From contig JASHTZ010000042.1 of assembly GCA_030040295.1 (NCBI GenBank), positions 1-7,682 of the forward strand: a stretch of DNA of 7,682 nt, written 5' to 3'. The notes under the pieces are model-generated. The model did no database searches. It had not been told where the DNA came from and saw only the letters and a program-made list of their open reading frames with translations. The number at the start of each line of letters is the position of its first letter. The first letter of the stretch is position 1. Both the position numbers and the translations under genes were made by a program. This DNA comes from Terriglobia bacterium. Its GTDB lineage: Bacteria; Acidobacteriota; Terriglobia; UBA7540. Positions 1 through 5,745 of the stretch are shown here, piece after piece.

Positions 1-687
1 CAAACCGCCGCATCTGCGCCGGCCAAACCCGTCGAACCCGCTCCTTCGCCGCAACCTCCGGCGCCAGAGGCCGCCCAGACGTCCCCGGCCAAATCCGAAA
101 CTACTGTCGAACGCGTCGCCGACCAAGTCACCATTGAAATTCTCGCCAAGCTCGCGGCCGGCGAAAAAGTTGAGGATGTGGCGGGCGTGAAAGCCGAGAC
201 TCCCGCCGAAGCTACCAAGCAGGATGACCAACTCACTGAAGCCGAACGCACGACCTTGATTCAAAAGCTCAACAACATGTCCGTGGTGGAAAAAATCAAG
301 GCAGCGCTCACCGGCAACCTTGAAACCCGCACCATCCTGATTCGTGATTCAAACAAAATGATTACCCGCGCGGTATTGCAATCCCCAAAAATCTCGGAGA
401 CGGAGGCCGAAAGCTACGCCGCCGCCAAGAACGTAAACGAGGAAGTGCTGCGCCTGATCGCCGTCAACCGCAAATTTATGAAATCTTACGTGGTGATGCG
501 GGCGCTCGTTAACAATCCCCGCGCCCCCATTGACATTACGATGCCGCTCATCAACCGGATAAACGACCGCGACTTAAAGGGGCTTTCCCTCAACCGCAAC
601 GTCCCGGAGGTCATTCGCAGCATGGCCATTAAGGCCATCAAGCAGAAGGAAGAGGCTTCCAAGCCCAAGCTTCCGAAGAAGCATTAG
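1..687 (+). CDS. Hypothetical protein with helical repeat, 5' end missing
   Basis: The reading frame is open from base 1 and ends in TAG at 685-687, giving 228 visible residues; the true start lies outside the window. The first 40 or so residues are rich in Pro, Ala and Gln (a probable flexible linker), followed by a charged predicted-helical part. From about residue 92 the sequence is more regular and looks all-helical. Two stretches resemble each other: residues 123-154 begin RAVLQSPK and end with KNVNEEVLRLIA, and residues 167-209 begin RALVNNPR and end with RNVPEVIRSMA. This suggests a HEAT- or LRV-like duplicated helical unit. The C-terminus is Lys-rich. I see no catalytic motif or membrane segment in this part. 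I associate proteins of this style with Acidobacteriota, but I cannot assign a function. A GTG at 178 is in frame, but the coding frame plainly continues upstream of it. Confidence 0.8.
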   Translation, partial: QTAASAPAKPVEPAPSPQPPAPEAAQTSPAKSETTVERVADQVTIEILAKLAAGEKVEDVAGVKAETPAEATKQDDQLTEAERTTLIQKLNNMSVVEKIKAALTGNLETRTILIRDSNKMITRAVLQSPKISETEAESYAAAKNVNEEVLRLIAVNRKFMKSYVVMRALVNNPRAPIDITMPLINRINDRDLKGLSLNRNVPEVIRSMAIKAIKQKEEASKPKLPKKH

Positions 688-1490
688 GCTCCCTCAACAC
701 TACCCGGGACTCGCTGCGCGAGAACCTCCGCGAACACCTCCAGCATCTGGCCGTGCACGAAGCCGTTGGATGCAAAGACATCTTCACCAAGCAAGTTGAA
801 GGGATTTCCGTGCACGTCGGAAACGCGTCCGCCCGCCTCCGTCACCAGCAGCGTCCCCGCGGCCTTGTCCCAGGGATTGAGCTTGAGCTCCCAAAAGCCC
901 TCAAAGCGGCCTGCGGCAACACAGCACAGGTCAAGCGCTGCCGAACCCGCCCGCCGGATGCCGTGGGAAAGCATGGTAAAACGGAAATAGAACTGAATGT
1001 TCAGATCGTGATTGGTGGCGAACGGTGGAAAACCTGTGGCCACCAGGCTCTCACTCAGATTTTCCGTACGCGAGACGTGTAGCCGCTGGTTGTTCAAATA
1101 AGCGCCCGCGCCGCGCTCCGCCGTATACAAGTGGTCACACGTGGGATCGTAAACGACGCCGGCAATCACTTCTCCGCGGTATGCAAGGCCCAACGTGACG
1201 CAATAAACCGGAAATCCATGGGCGTAATTCGTGGTTCCATCCAGGGGGTCGACGTACCAGCAATAATCGGAAGTAGAGCGGTGGTTGCCGCCTTCCTCTG
1301 CCACGATGGCGTGTTCGGGGAACCGCTCGCGCAGGCGCTCCACGATCAGGGCCTCGGACCGGCGGTCGGCTTCCGTCACCAAGTCGGATCGCCGCTTGTA
1401 GTTGATTTCCAGCGGCTGATTAAACAGGCCGGCGAGCAATGCTCCCGCTTCCCGAGCAATTTCCGTTGCGGCTTGAAGAAAATCCGGCAT
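684..1490 (-). CDS. suhB: Inositol monophosphatase family protein (SuhB-like)
   Basis: A 268-residue cytoplasmic Mg2+-dependent phosphatase of the IMPase/FIG superfamily, the usual length for SuhB-type enzymes that dephosphorylate inositol-1-phosphate or related sugar phosphates. The metal site is complete: LVTEAD (37-42), AEEGG with Glu65, the signature DPLDGTTN (Asp81, Asp84), RRAGSAALDL (179-188), and the C-terminal motif WDKAAGTLLVTEAGG with Asp208. The start is ATG; an AGGGGT lies 11 nt upstream, a rather long spacing. Its TAA stop (684-686) interlocks with the TAG of the convergent gene, a 4-nt overlap that leaves no room for a separate terminator. Substrate cannot be fixed from sequence: related members act on inositol phosphates, 3'-phosphoadenosine 5'-phosphate or histidinol phosphate. 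The family is secure; the symbol is by similarity of motifs only. Confidence 0.9.
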   Translation of the reverse strand: MPDFLQAATEIAREAGALLAGLFNQPLEINYKRRSDLVTEADRRSEALIVERLRERFPEHAIVAEEGGNHRSTSDYCWYVDPLDGTTNYAHGFPVYCVTLGLAYRGEVIAGVVYDPTCDHLYTAERGAGAYLNNQRLHVSRTENLSESLVATGFPPFATNHDLNIQFYFRFTMLSHGIRRAGSAALDLCCVAAGRFEGFWELKLNPWDKAAGTLLVTEAGGRVSDVHGNPFNLLGEDVFASNGFVHGQMLEVFAEVLAQRVPGSVEGA

Positions 1491-1514
1491 GATTTAAGTG
1501 TACCCCTATGTGGC

Positions 1515-1531
1515 ATGGCCATCCTGGCCAT
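1515..1531. repeat. Left hairpin of the nested element
   Basis: ATGGCC (1515-1520), loop ATCCT, GGCCAT (1526-1531): a perfect 6-bp stem. The loop is the reverse complement of the loop of the right hairpin. It lies 24 nt from the suhB start codon, so it would fall within or next to the suhB 5' leader. Confidence 0.7.
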
Positions 1532-1699
1532 ACGAAGGTGTGAAAGAATCCGTTCAAAAGAAAGACACCTCATGCAAAGACGCCAAGGCGCAAAGCACTC
1601 ACAGGAAAACAAGACACTTTGGCCTTGGGTAACTTCGCGTCTTTGCGCCTTTGCGTGAGATTGTTTATTTTTTCACACCTTCTCCCGGCCGTGTCGGTT

Positions 1700-1718
1700 C
1701 ACGGGCAGGATGCCCGTG
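1700..1718. repeat. Right hairpin of the nested element, 14 nt past moaDE stop
   Basis: CACGGGC (1700-1706), loop AGGAT, GCCCGTG (1712-1718): a perfect 7-bp GC-rich stem. On the minus strand it begins 14 nt after the moaDE stop codon, a position where a hairpin could stabilise the 3' end or help end transcription. No U-run follows it on that strand, so it is not a standard intrinsic terminator. Confidence 0.7.
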
Positions 1719-1732
1719 CCACGGCGCTCGCG

Positions 1733-2428
1733 CTACTTCCGGGATTCCACGAGAATTCTCGTTTGCCCTTCACCTTCCGCCCACACGGCCCCGTCGGCAA
1801 AATATTCCTTCTTCCAGATGGGCACGATCTGCTTCAGGCGGTCGATGGCGAATTGGCAGGCCTCAAATGCCGCGCGCCGATGTTCGGCCGTGACGGCAAT
1901 AGCCACGCTGGTTTCGCCGATTTCAAGCCGCCCGAGGCGATGAATGATTGCGATCGAGTCCATCGCGAACCTCTGCCTCGCCTCTTGTCCCAACTCTTCC
2001 ATTTTGCGAATCGCCATGGGCTCGTAGCCCTCATATTCCAGGTAAAGCGTGGCGCGGCCGCGCGAGTGGTTGCGCACAATGCCCTCAAACACCACCACCG
2101 CGCCATCCTGCGGAGCGCGAAGCTGGCCGGCGAGCTCCGCAGTGCAAATGGGGTCGCGCGTGATGCGGTAAACGTCACCGTTCACCCCGCCGCTTACCGG
2201 CGGCATGAAAGCTACCTCATCGCCCTCGCGCAGCAACGTGGAACCCTTGGCAATTTCCTGATTCACCGCCAGAAGGAGCGAGCCCGACACGGAAAGCAAG
2301 CCGGGGAAGCGAGTTTCATAGCGCCGCCGCAGCCCCGCCAGGCTTTCGCCCGCAGGCAGATCCACGTGCTCCTGCGCCATGCCCGTCAGGTCATGCGTGA
2401 CGCCGAAAAACAACACGTTGACTTTCAT
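1733..2428 (-). CDS. moaDE: MoaD-MoaE fusion, molybdopterin synthase
   Basis: A 231-residue protein joining both subunits of molybdopterin synthase, which turns cyclic pyranopterin monophosphate into molybdopterin in molybdenum-cofactor synthesis. Residues 1-81 are a ubiquitin-fold MoaD starting MKVNVLFFG and ending PPVSGG (Gly80-Gly81). Residues 85-231 are MoaE, starting DVYRITRDPI. MoaE active-site features are present: VRNHSRG (117-124), EHRRAAFEA (182-190), and Lys199 and Lys206 in DRLKQIVPIWKKE, spaced like E. coli MoaE Lys119 and Lys126. Normally the MoaD Gly-Gly is a free C-terminus that is adenylated and thiocarboxylated; here three residues and then MoaE follow it. I chose the ATG at 2428 because the family begins MKV; GGAG lies 13 nt upstream. 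A longer form from an ATG at 2473 is possible. It sits 56 nt after the epimerase gene on the same strand, probably one transcript. No other mo-genes are in view. Confidence 0.9.
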   Translation of the reverse strand: MKVNVLFFGVTHDLTGMAQEHVDLPAGESLAGLRRRYETRFPGLLSVSGSLLLAVNQEIAKGSTLLREGDEVAFMPPVSGGVNGDVYRITRDPICTAELAGQLRAPQDGAVVVFEGIVRNHSRGRATLYLEYEGYEPMAIRKMEELGQEARQRFAMDSIAIIHRLGRLEIGETSVAIAVTAEHRRAAFEACQFAIDRLKQIVPIWKKEYFADGAVWAEGEGQTRILVESRK

Positions 2429-2484
2429 AGCGGCTCGATGACTCCGATCATTCGCGCACTCTCTCTCCTTCATCAGTATACACG

Positions 2485-3384
2485 CTACGACTTTCCCAAA
2501 ACGTGCCGCAGGGCGCCGCGCAGTTCAGGGTACCGAAATTCATAACCAGACTCGCGAAGCCGCACGGGATCCACGCGCGTGCTGGCCAGCAGCAGGTTGT
2601 CCGCCATTTCGCCCATTACCAGACGTGCGGCAAAAACCGGCAGAGGAAAAATTGTCGGGCGCCCCAGCACACTGCCGAGCGCCTTGGTGAATTCCCGGTT
2701 GGTAACAGGATTGGGTGCCACGGCGTTCACCGGACCGCGCAGGGAATCGGTCTGAAGGGCGTGCGCGATGGCTCCCACCACGTCGTCAATGGCAATCCAG
2801 CTCAGGTACTGTCGTCCGCTTCCCACGCGCCCGCCGGCGCCCATCTTGAAAGGCAGCAGCATCGCTGCCAATCCGCCGCCGGCCTTGCTCAAAACGAAAC
2901 CAATGCGCAGGTTCACCACGCGAATTCCGTTTTCCCGCGCCGTCTCTGTGGCTTCCTCCCAGGTTTTGGTCACATCTGAGAGGTAGAGTGAACCCGCAGT
3001 GCTCTCCTCCGTCATCAACTTGTCGCCACGGTCGCCGTAGTAACCGACGGCGGAAGCGGCAACGAGCACCAGCGGGCGGTGGTGCAGTTGCGACAGCGAC
3101 TCGCAGAGCAACCGCGTGCCCTTCACCCGGCTGTCAAGAATGCGCGCCTTCTTTTCGGCTGTCCATCTCCCCACAATGGTTTCTCCCGCCAGGTGAACCA
3201 CCACGTCGAAATCCTCCAAATCGCCCTTGTTGATTGTGCCGGCGACGGGGTCCCAGTGGATCATCCGGTTTTGCGGAAGCGATTGCGGGCGTGTGAGGCA
3301 GAAGACGTTGTGGCCGCCAGCAGAGAGAAAGGCCAGGACAGCACGGCCTATCAATCCGTTTGAACCTGTCAGAAGTACGCGCAT
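2485..3384 (-). CDS. TIGR01777 family epimerase (SDR39U1/YfcH-like)
   Basis: A 299-residue NAD(P)-dependent atypical short-chain dehydrogenase/reductase, close to the family's usual length of about 300. Visible features are the Rossmann loop GSNGLIG (7-13), HLAGETI (64-70) followed by GRW, the active-site-region motif SAVGYYGDRGD (111-121), and LPFKMGAGGRVGSG plus SWIAIDD (177-201), typical of this family. The C-terminal part from about residue 246 (FPLPVFAARLVMGEMAD) matches the DUF1731 extension that marks TIGR01777 proteins. The physiological substrate of this family is not established. The start is ATG with AGGAGA at 3392-3397, 7 nt away, and an extended -10 promoter at 3422-3430. It is the first gene of a probable two-gene unit with moaDE; no functional link between the two is known to me. 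Confidence 0.9.
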   Translation of the reverse strand: MRVLLTGSNGLIGRAVLAFLSAGGHNVFCLTRPQSLPQNRMIHWDPVAGTINKGDLEDFDVVVHLAGETIVGRWTAEKKARILDSRVKGTRLLCESLSQLHHRPLVLVAASAVGYYGDRGDKLMTEESTAGSLYLSDVTKTWEEATETARENGIRVVNLRIGFVLSKAGGGLAAMLLPFKMGAGGRVGSGRQYLSWIAIDDVVGAIAHALQTDSLRGPVNAVAPNPVTNREFTKALGSVLGRPTIFPLPVFAARLVMGEMADNLLLASTRVDPVRLRESGYEFRYPELRGALRHVLGKS

Positions 3385-3391
3385 TGGAATC

Positions 3392-3397
3392 TCTCCT
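3392..3397 (-). promoter_or_regulatory. Ribosome binding site of the TIGR01777 gene
   Basis: AGGAGA on the minus strand, 7 nt before the ATG at 3384. This fixes the start. Confidence 0.7.
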
Positions 3398-3421
3398 ACC
3401 GGCCGGCGAGAGGCGAGGATG

Positions 3422-3430
3422 ATTATAACA
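3422..3430 (-). promoter_or_regulatory. Extended -10 promoter of the epimerase-moaDE unit
   Basis: The minus strand reads TGTTATAAT, a perfect extended -10 (TGn plus TATAAT at 3422-3427). Transcription would begin near 3415, leaving a leader of about 31 nt containing the ribosome binding site. No good -35 box lies 17 nt further upstream, which fits an extended -10 type promoter. Confidence 0.65.
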
Positions 3431-3485
3431 GGGCAAAAGCTTTCCTGTTTATCTGTTCAATTTAGAGCGCGCCTCATGTCTGGTC

Positions 3486-3491
3486 TAGAAT
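3486..3491 (+). promoter_or_regulatory. Possible -10 box for the receiver-like gene
   Basis: TAGAAT at 3486-3491, with a weak TTTAGA 19 nt upstream (3461-3466). It would place the transcript start about 33 nt before the GTG at 3531. It diverges from the minus-strand promoter 55 bp away. Confidence 0.4.
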
Positions 3492-3518
3492 GTTCGATGG
3501 GGAGCGCGCGATTCCCGC

Positions 3519-3524
3519 AGGAGG
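3519..3524 (+). promoter_or_regulatory. Ribosome binding site deciding the GTG start at 3531
   Basis: AGGAGG followed by a 6-nt spacer and GTG. This is the strongest Shine-Dalgarno site in the window and supports the non-ATG start. Confidence 0.8.
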
Positions 3525-3530
3525 CGCAAC

Positions 3531-3893
3531 GTGAACCACGTTCTCATCGCCGGAAGAGATTGGCAGGCGCGGGCCCTTCTGCGCGCCCAGTTGCTGGACG
3601 AGGGGTTTGAAGCCGAGGCTTACGAAACCATTTCAGAAGCTCTGGCTGTGCTCAGCCCTGACACGAGACTTCCCGACTTATTCATCGCCGATATTTCCGC
3701 AAGTGACGATCCTTCCGCCGACGTGGAAGCCCTCGCCGCGTGGGCGCGCAAAATACCCATCTGGATCATCGCCAGCCGCGCCTACATCATCGAAAAAGGC
3801 CTGCGCGGCCACGGCTTCGAAATGGTCCTCCTCCGCCCCGTGGATGTAAATGAATTGGTCGAGCAAATCAAAAAGCGGTTGGGAGCGGGATAG
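3531..3893 (+). CDS. Degenerate response-regulator receiver-like protein
   Basis: A 120-residue single-domain protein with the size and strand-helix order of a CheY-type receiver. MNHVLIAGRDWQARALLRAQL matches beta1-alpha1, PDLFIADIS (48-56) carries the would-be phosphoacceptor Asp54, IPIWIIASRAYI covers beta4, and LLRPVDVNELVEQIKKRL (100-117) corresponds to the usual KP-containing end. The fit is incomplete: the N-terminal acidic pair is reduced to Arg9-Asp10, and the conserved Lys before Pro is Arg102. Phosphorylation in the standard way is therefore doubtful; it may be a pseudo-receiver working by binding. No kinase or output domain is nearby. GTG is chosen because of the AGGAGG 6 nt before it. 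An alternative is an uncharacterised protein that only shares the fold. Confidence 0.75.
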   Translation: MNHVLIAGRDWQARALLRAQLLDEGFEAEAYETISEALAVLSPDTRLPDLFIADISASDDPSADVEALAAWARKIPIWIIASRAYIIEKGLRGHGFEMVLLRPVDVNELVEQIKKRLGAG

Positions 3894-3943
3894 CGCGTGA
3901 CAATGCCGCGCCGAAATCGTAAGCTTAAGATTGATCCTGCTTC

Positions 3944-3948
3944 GGAGG
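3944..3948 (+). promoter_or_regulatory. Ribosome binding site deciding the ATG start at 3957
   Basis: GGAGG with an 8-nt spacer to the ATG at 3957, better placed than anything before the earlier in-frame starts at 3897 (GTG) and 3903 (ATG). Confidence 0.55.
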
Positions 3949-3956
3949 ATGAAGCG

Positions 3957-4229
3957 ATGATCCATAAGGCCAAAGACCTTTCCCCCGAACAGAAAGTGGC
4001 GATCGAAAGCCTGCTCGGGCGCCGGGTGCTGGATGGTGAGACGATCAGCGTGCGCACCGTTGAGCCGCCTTCTCTCTCCGATCAGCAGAAGCGTGAGCTG
4101 GCGGAAGAGTTGAGAAAGTATTTTGCTGAAATAGATGCCCGTCGTCAGCCAGGCTCCGCCGAGGAGGCGGAGGACGTCCTGACGGAGGCCATCCGCAGCA
4201 CCCGCCCCGGCTACCGTCCGCACCCGTGA
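3957..4229 (+). CDS. Antitoxin-like small protein, partner of a PIN toxin
   Basis: A 90-residue soluble, highly charged protein starting MIHKAKDLSPEQKVAIESLL and containing a predicted helical stretch LSDQQKRELAEELRKYFAEI. It ends in a Glu-rich segment and RPGYRPHP. I recognise no named DNA-binding domain. The role is inferred from position: its TGA overlaps the GTG of a PIN-family gene by 4 nt (GTGA at 4226-4229), the usual arrangement of antitoxin before toxin. The reading frame is intact although the toxin gene is broken. The start at 3957 follows the GGAGG at 3944-3948; starting at 3903 or 3897 would add 18 or 20 residues (beginning MPRRNRKLK), and I cannot exclude that. It lies in the same direction as the receiver-like gene. 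Confidence 0.7.
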   Translation: MIHKAKDLSPEQKVAIESLLGRRVLDGETISVRTVEPPSLSDQQKRELAEELRKYFAEIDARRQPGSAEEAEDVLTEAIRSTRPGYRPHP

Positions 4230-4655
4230 AGATCGTACTCGACAATACTATTCTCGTAGGGCACATAACCGCGCACACGGTCTTGGCCGTGAGTTGATAA
4301 CCACATTTGTTGAGAGCAGACATTCTCTATTACTTTCCAATGAGATGCTTTTCGAATTGGCGAGAGTGCTTCGCTACCCGCGATTGCAGAAATTCTATGG
4401 CCTCACAGAGGACTTGGTTTACAGCTATGTGGCATTCCTTCGTAAATCTTCGGGAATTGTAACCCTTAATCCGGTATTGGCTGCGTCCATTCGCGACGTA
4501 ATGTGATTGTTGTTCAAACGGCTATAATCGGTGAGGCAGAAATGATTTGTACAGGCGATGAGGACTTCTTCGAAGACCCAATCACAAAGTATTTGAGCAA
4601 CCACGGGATCAACGTCCTAAGCGGTAAGGCGCTGATGGACCGGTTGCGTTCTTGA
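4226..4655 (+). pseudogene. PIN-domain toxin gene with two frameshifts (COG1569/TIGR00305-like)
   Basis: Three pieces in different frames join into one PIN-type ribonuclease of about 143 residues. Piece one starts at GTG 4226: VKIVLDNTILV, then runs to a stop at 4295-4297. Piece two (about 4258-4500) reads RAHNRAHGLGRELITTF, SNEMLFELARVLRYPRLQKF and on to SIRDV, then hits TGA at 4504-4506. Piece three (4503-4652) reads VIVVQTAIIGEAEMICTGDE and ends ALMDRLRS at TGA 4653-4655. The first break fits loss of 1 nt near 4258. The second fits loss of 4 nt next to 4500, where the family motif is RDVND; this removes part of the acidic metal site. The usual DTN near the N-terminus reads DNT. The 3' end overlaps aguA antisense by 47 nt. 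GC is about 45% (4321-4440), well below the neighbours. Assembly error is the main alternative to true decay. Confidence 0.8.
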
Positions 4656-5745
4656 CCTGCTGTGTCTTGACGGCGGGTTGCTGCTGCGTGAGGCAGTGCA
4701 GCGTACCCAAACCCCACACCAAATCGACGGCGTGAATTCCGATTACCGGCCGGTCGCGAAAAACCTCGCGCAGGGTTCCCAGAGCGATGTAATCCTGCGG
4801 ATCATTGAAGGTGGGGACCAGCACTACGGCATTCGCGACATAGAAATTTGCATAGCTCGCGGGCACGCGCTGGCCGTCGAGCGCAACGGGTGACGGCATG
4901 GGCAGGGGCACCACTTCCGGCTTCGAGCCGTCTTCCAGGCGCATGTCCTTCACGCGCTCCCAGTTTTCCTGAAGGGGAGCGTAGTTCGCCTCGGCAGGAT
5001 TCTTCTCGATGCAGAGAAGCACCGTGCGCGGGCCCACAAACCGGCATAAATCGTCCACGTGGCCGTGCGTGTCATCGCCGGCAATGCCTTTTCCCAGCCA
5101 GAGAACGTTGGTCACTCCGAGATACTGCTTGAAGACCGCGGCAATCTGCTCGCGGCCGAAGCCCGGATTGCGAATCTGCACGTTCGGGTCGAGCAGGCAC
5201 TCTTCCGTGGTCAGCAGCGTTCCGCGACCATTCACATCGATGCTGCCGCCCTCGAGGACAAAGCGTCGTCCATCCACCACTGCATCGAACATGCGGCAGC
5301 GTAGCTTGCGCGCCGCGAACTCCGGCACGCGGCAGTCCTTTCGCCAATTTGGATACTTTGCCCAGCCAGTGAAGCCAAAGCGCGCAATGGCCACCTCGGA
5401 GCGCGGCATGTCGCGCTTCACGAAAATCGGCCCGAAGTCGCGCGTCCAGCCGCGGTCGGTGGGGAAGCGGAAGAATTCCACGCGCTTGAGATCGATTCCG
5501 ATCCTCTTGAGAATGCGCCGCGCCTTATCCTCGTGCGCTTTCGAGTTCACCAGAATCCGCGCGATTTCGCCCCGCACAATCAGGCGTACAATCTCGCCAT
5601 AAACCCAGGGGATGGGCGCGAACTTTCCCGGCCAGTCTGTAAGGTTATGCGGCCAGCCAATCCAGGTGGCCTCGTGCAGTTCCCACTCGGCGGGCAGGCG
5701 GTAATTAAGTTCAGAGGGGATATGTCCTACTTCTTTTCGCGCCAC
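4609..5745 (-). CDS. aguA: Agmatine deiminase
   Basis: A 378-residue member of the guanidino-group-modifying (peptidyl-arginine deiminase-like) family that hydrolyses agmatine to N-carbamoylputrescine and ammonia. Family motifs appear in order: WPHN (31-34), GWTRDFGPIFV (99-109, Asp103), LEGGSIDVNG (164-173), GDDTHGHVDDLCRF (223-236, His229 and Asp231), YANFYVANAVVLVPTFNDP (298-316), and GLGTLHCLTQQQP with the nucleophile Cys351. All catalytic positions look intact. The GTG start overlaps the end of aguB by 19 nt and has GAGG (5750-5753) 4 nt before it, so translation is likely coupled. The conserved part ends near residue 359; the last 19 residues are a non-conserved-looking tail, most of it antisense to the decayed PIN gene. 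No arginine decarboxylase gene is in view to supply agmatine. Confidence 0.93.
   Translation of the reverse strand: MARKEVGHIPSELNYRLPAEWELHEATWIGWPHNLTDWPGKFAPIPWVYGEIVRLIVRGEIARILVNSKAHEDKARRILKRIGIDLKRVEFFRFPTDRGWTRDFGPIFVKRDMPRSEVAIARFGFTGWAKYPNWRKDCRVPEFAARKLRCRMFDAVVDGRRFVLEGGSIDVNGRGTLLTTEECLLDPNVQIRNPGFGREQIAAVFKQYLGVTNVLWLGKGIAGDDTHGHVDDLCRFVGPRTVLLCIEKNPAEANYAPLQENWERVKDMRLEDGSKPEVVPLPMPSPVALDGQRVPASYANFYVANAVVLVPTFNDPQDYIALGTLREVFRDRPVIGIHAVDLVWGLGTLHCLTQQQPAVKTQQVKNATGPSAPYRLGR

Larger units (their letters stand above)
1510..1722. repeat. Nested inverted-repeat element (REP/MITE-like, non-coding)
   Basis: The gap between the suhB start and the moaDE stop is filled by three nested inverted-repeat pairs around a centre near 1612. 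The outer pair, 1510-1529 with 1703-1722, matches at 17 of 20 positions. The middle pair, GAAGGTGTGAAA at 1534-1545 with its exact complement at 1671-1682, is perfect over 12 bp. The inner pair, 1569-1595 with 1633-1659, matches at 22 of 27 positions and carries the GCAAAGACGC / GCGTCTTTGC type of sequence. The outer arms are also hairpins themselves. No convincing ORF lies inside. It resembles short palindromic elements dispersed between genes (REP- or MITE-like), which is an inference since no second copy is in this window. Transcription from moaDE would run through it and could be ended or stabilised by it. Confidence 0.75.

Noticed and set aside
753..1082. Open plus-strand frames opposite suhB, with another at 1131-1658
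   Set aside because: They lie antisense to a gene with complete IMPase motifs, have no family resemblance and are explained by high GC content.
1510..1722. CRISPR array or riboswitch in the suhB-moaDE gap
   Set aside because: The repeats are inverted and nested, not direct with regular spacers, and the symmetry around one centre does not match any riboswitch I know.
1619..2545. A 308-codon plus-strand open frame opposite moaDE
   Set aside because: It begins inside the inverted-repeat element, has no ribosome binding site or recognisable motif, and is antisense to an unmistakable MoaD-MoaE coding region.
4294..4506. A separate 70-residue gene starting at TTG
   Set aside because: Its protein sequence is the middle of a PIN domain whose start and end are found in the two other frames, so it is a fragment of the pseudogene.
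4226..4506. Programmed frameshifting to make the PIN toxin
   Set aside because: No slippery heptamer is evident at either break, and the 4-nt loss removes conserved residues, which fits decay or assembly error better.
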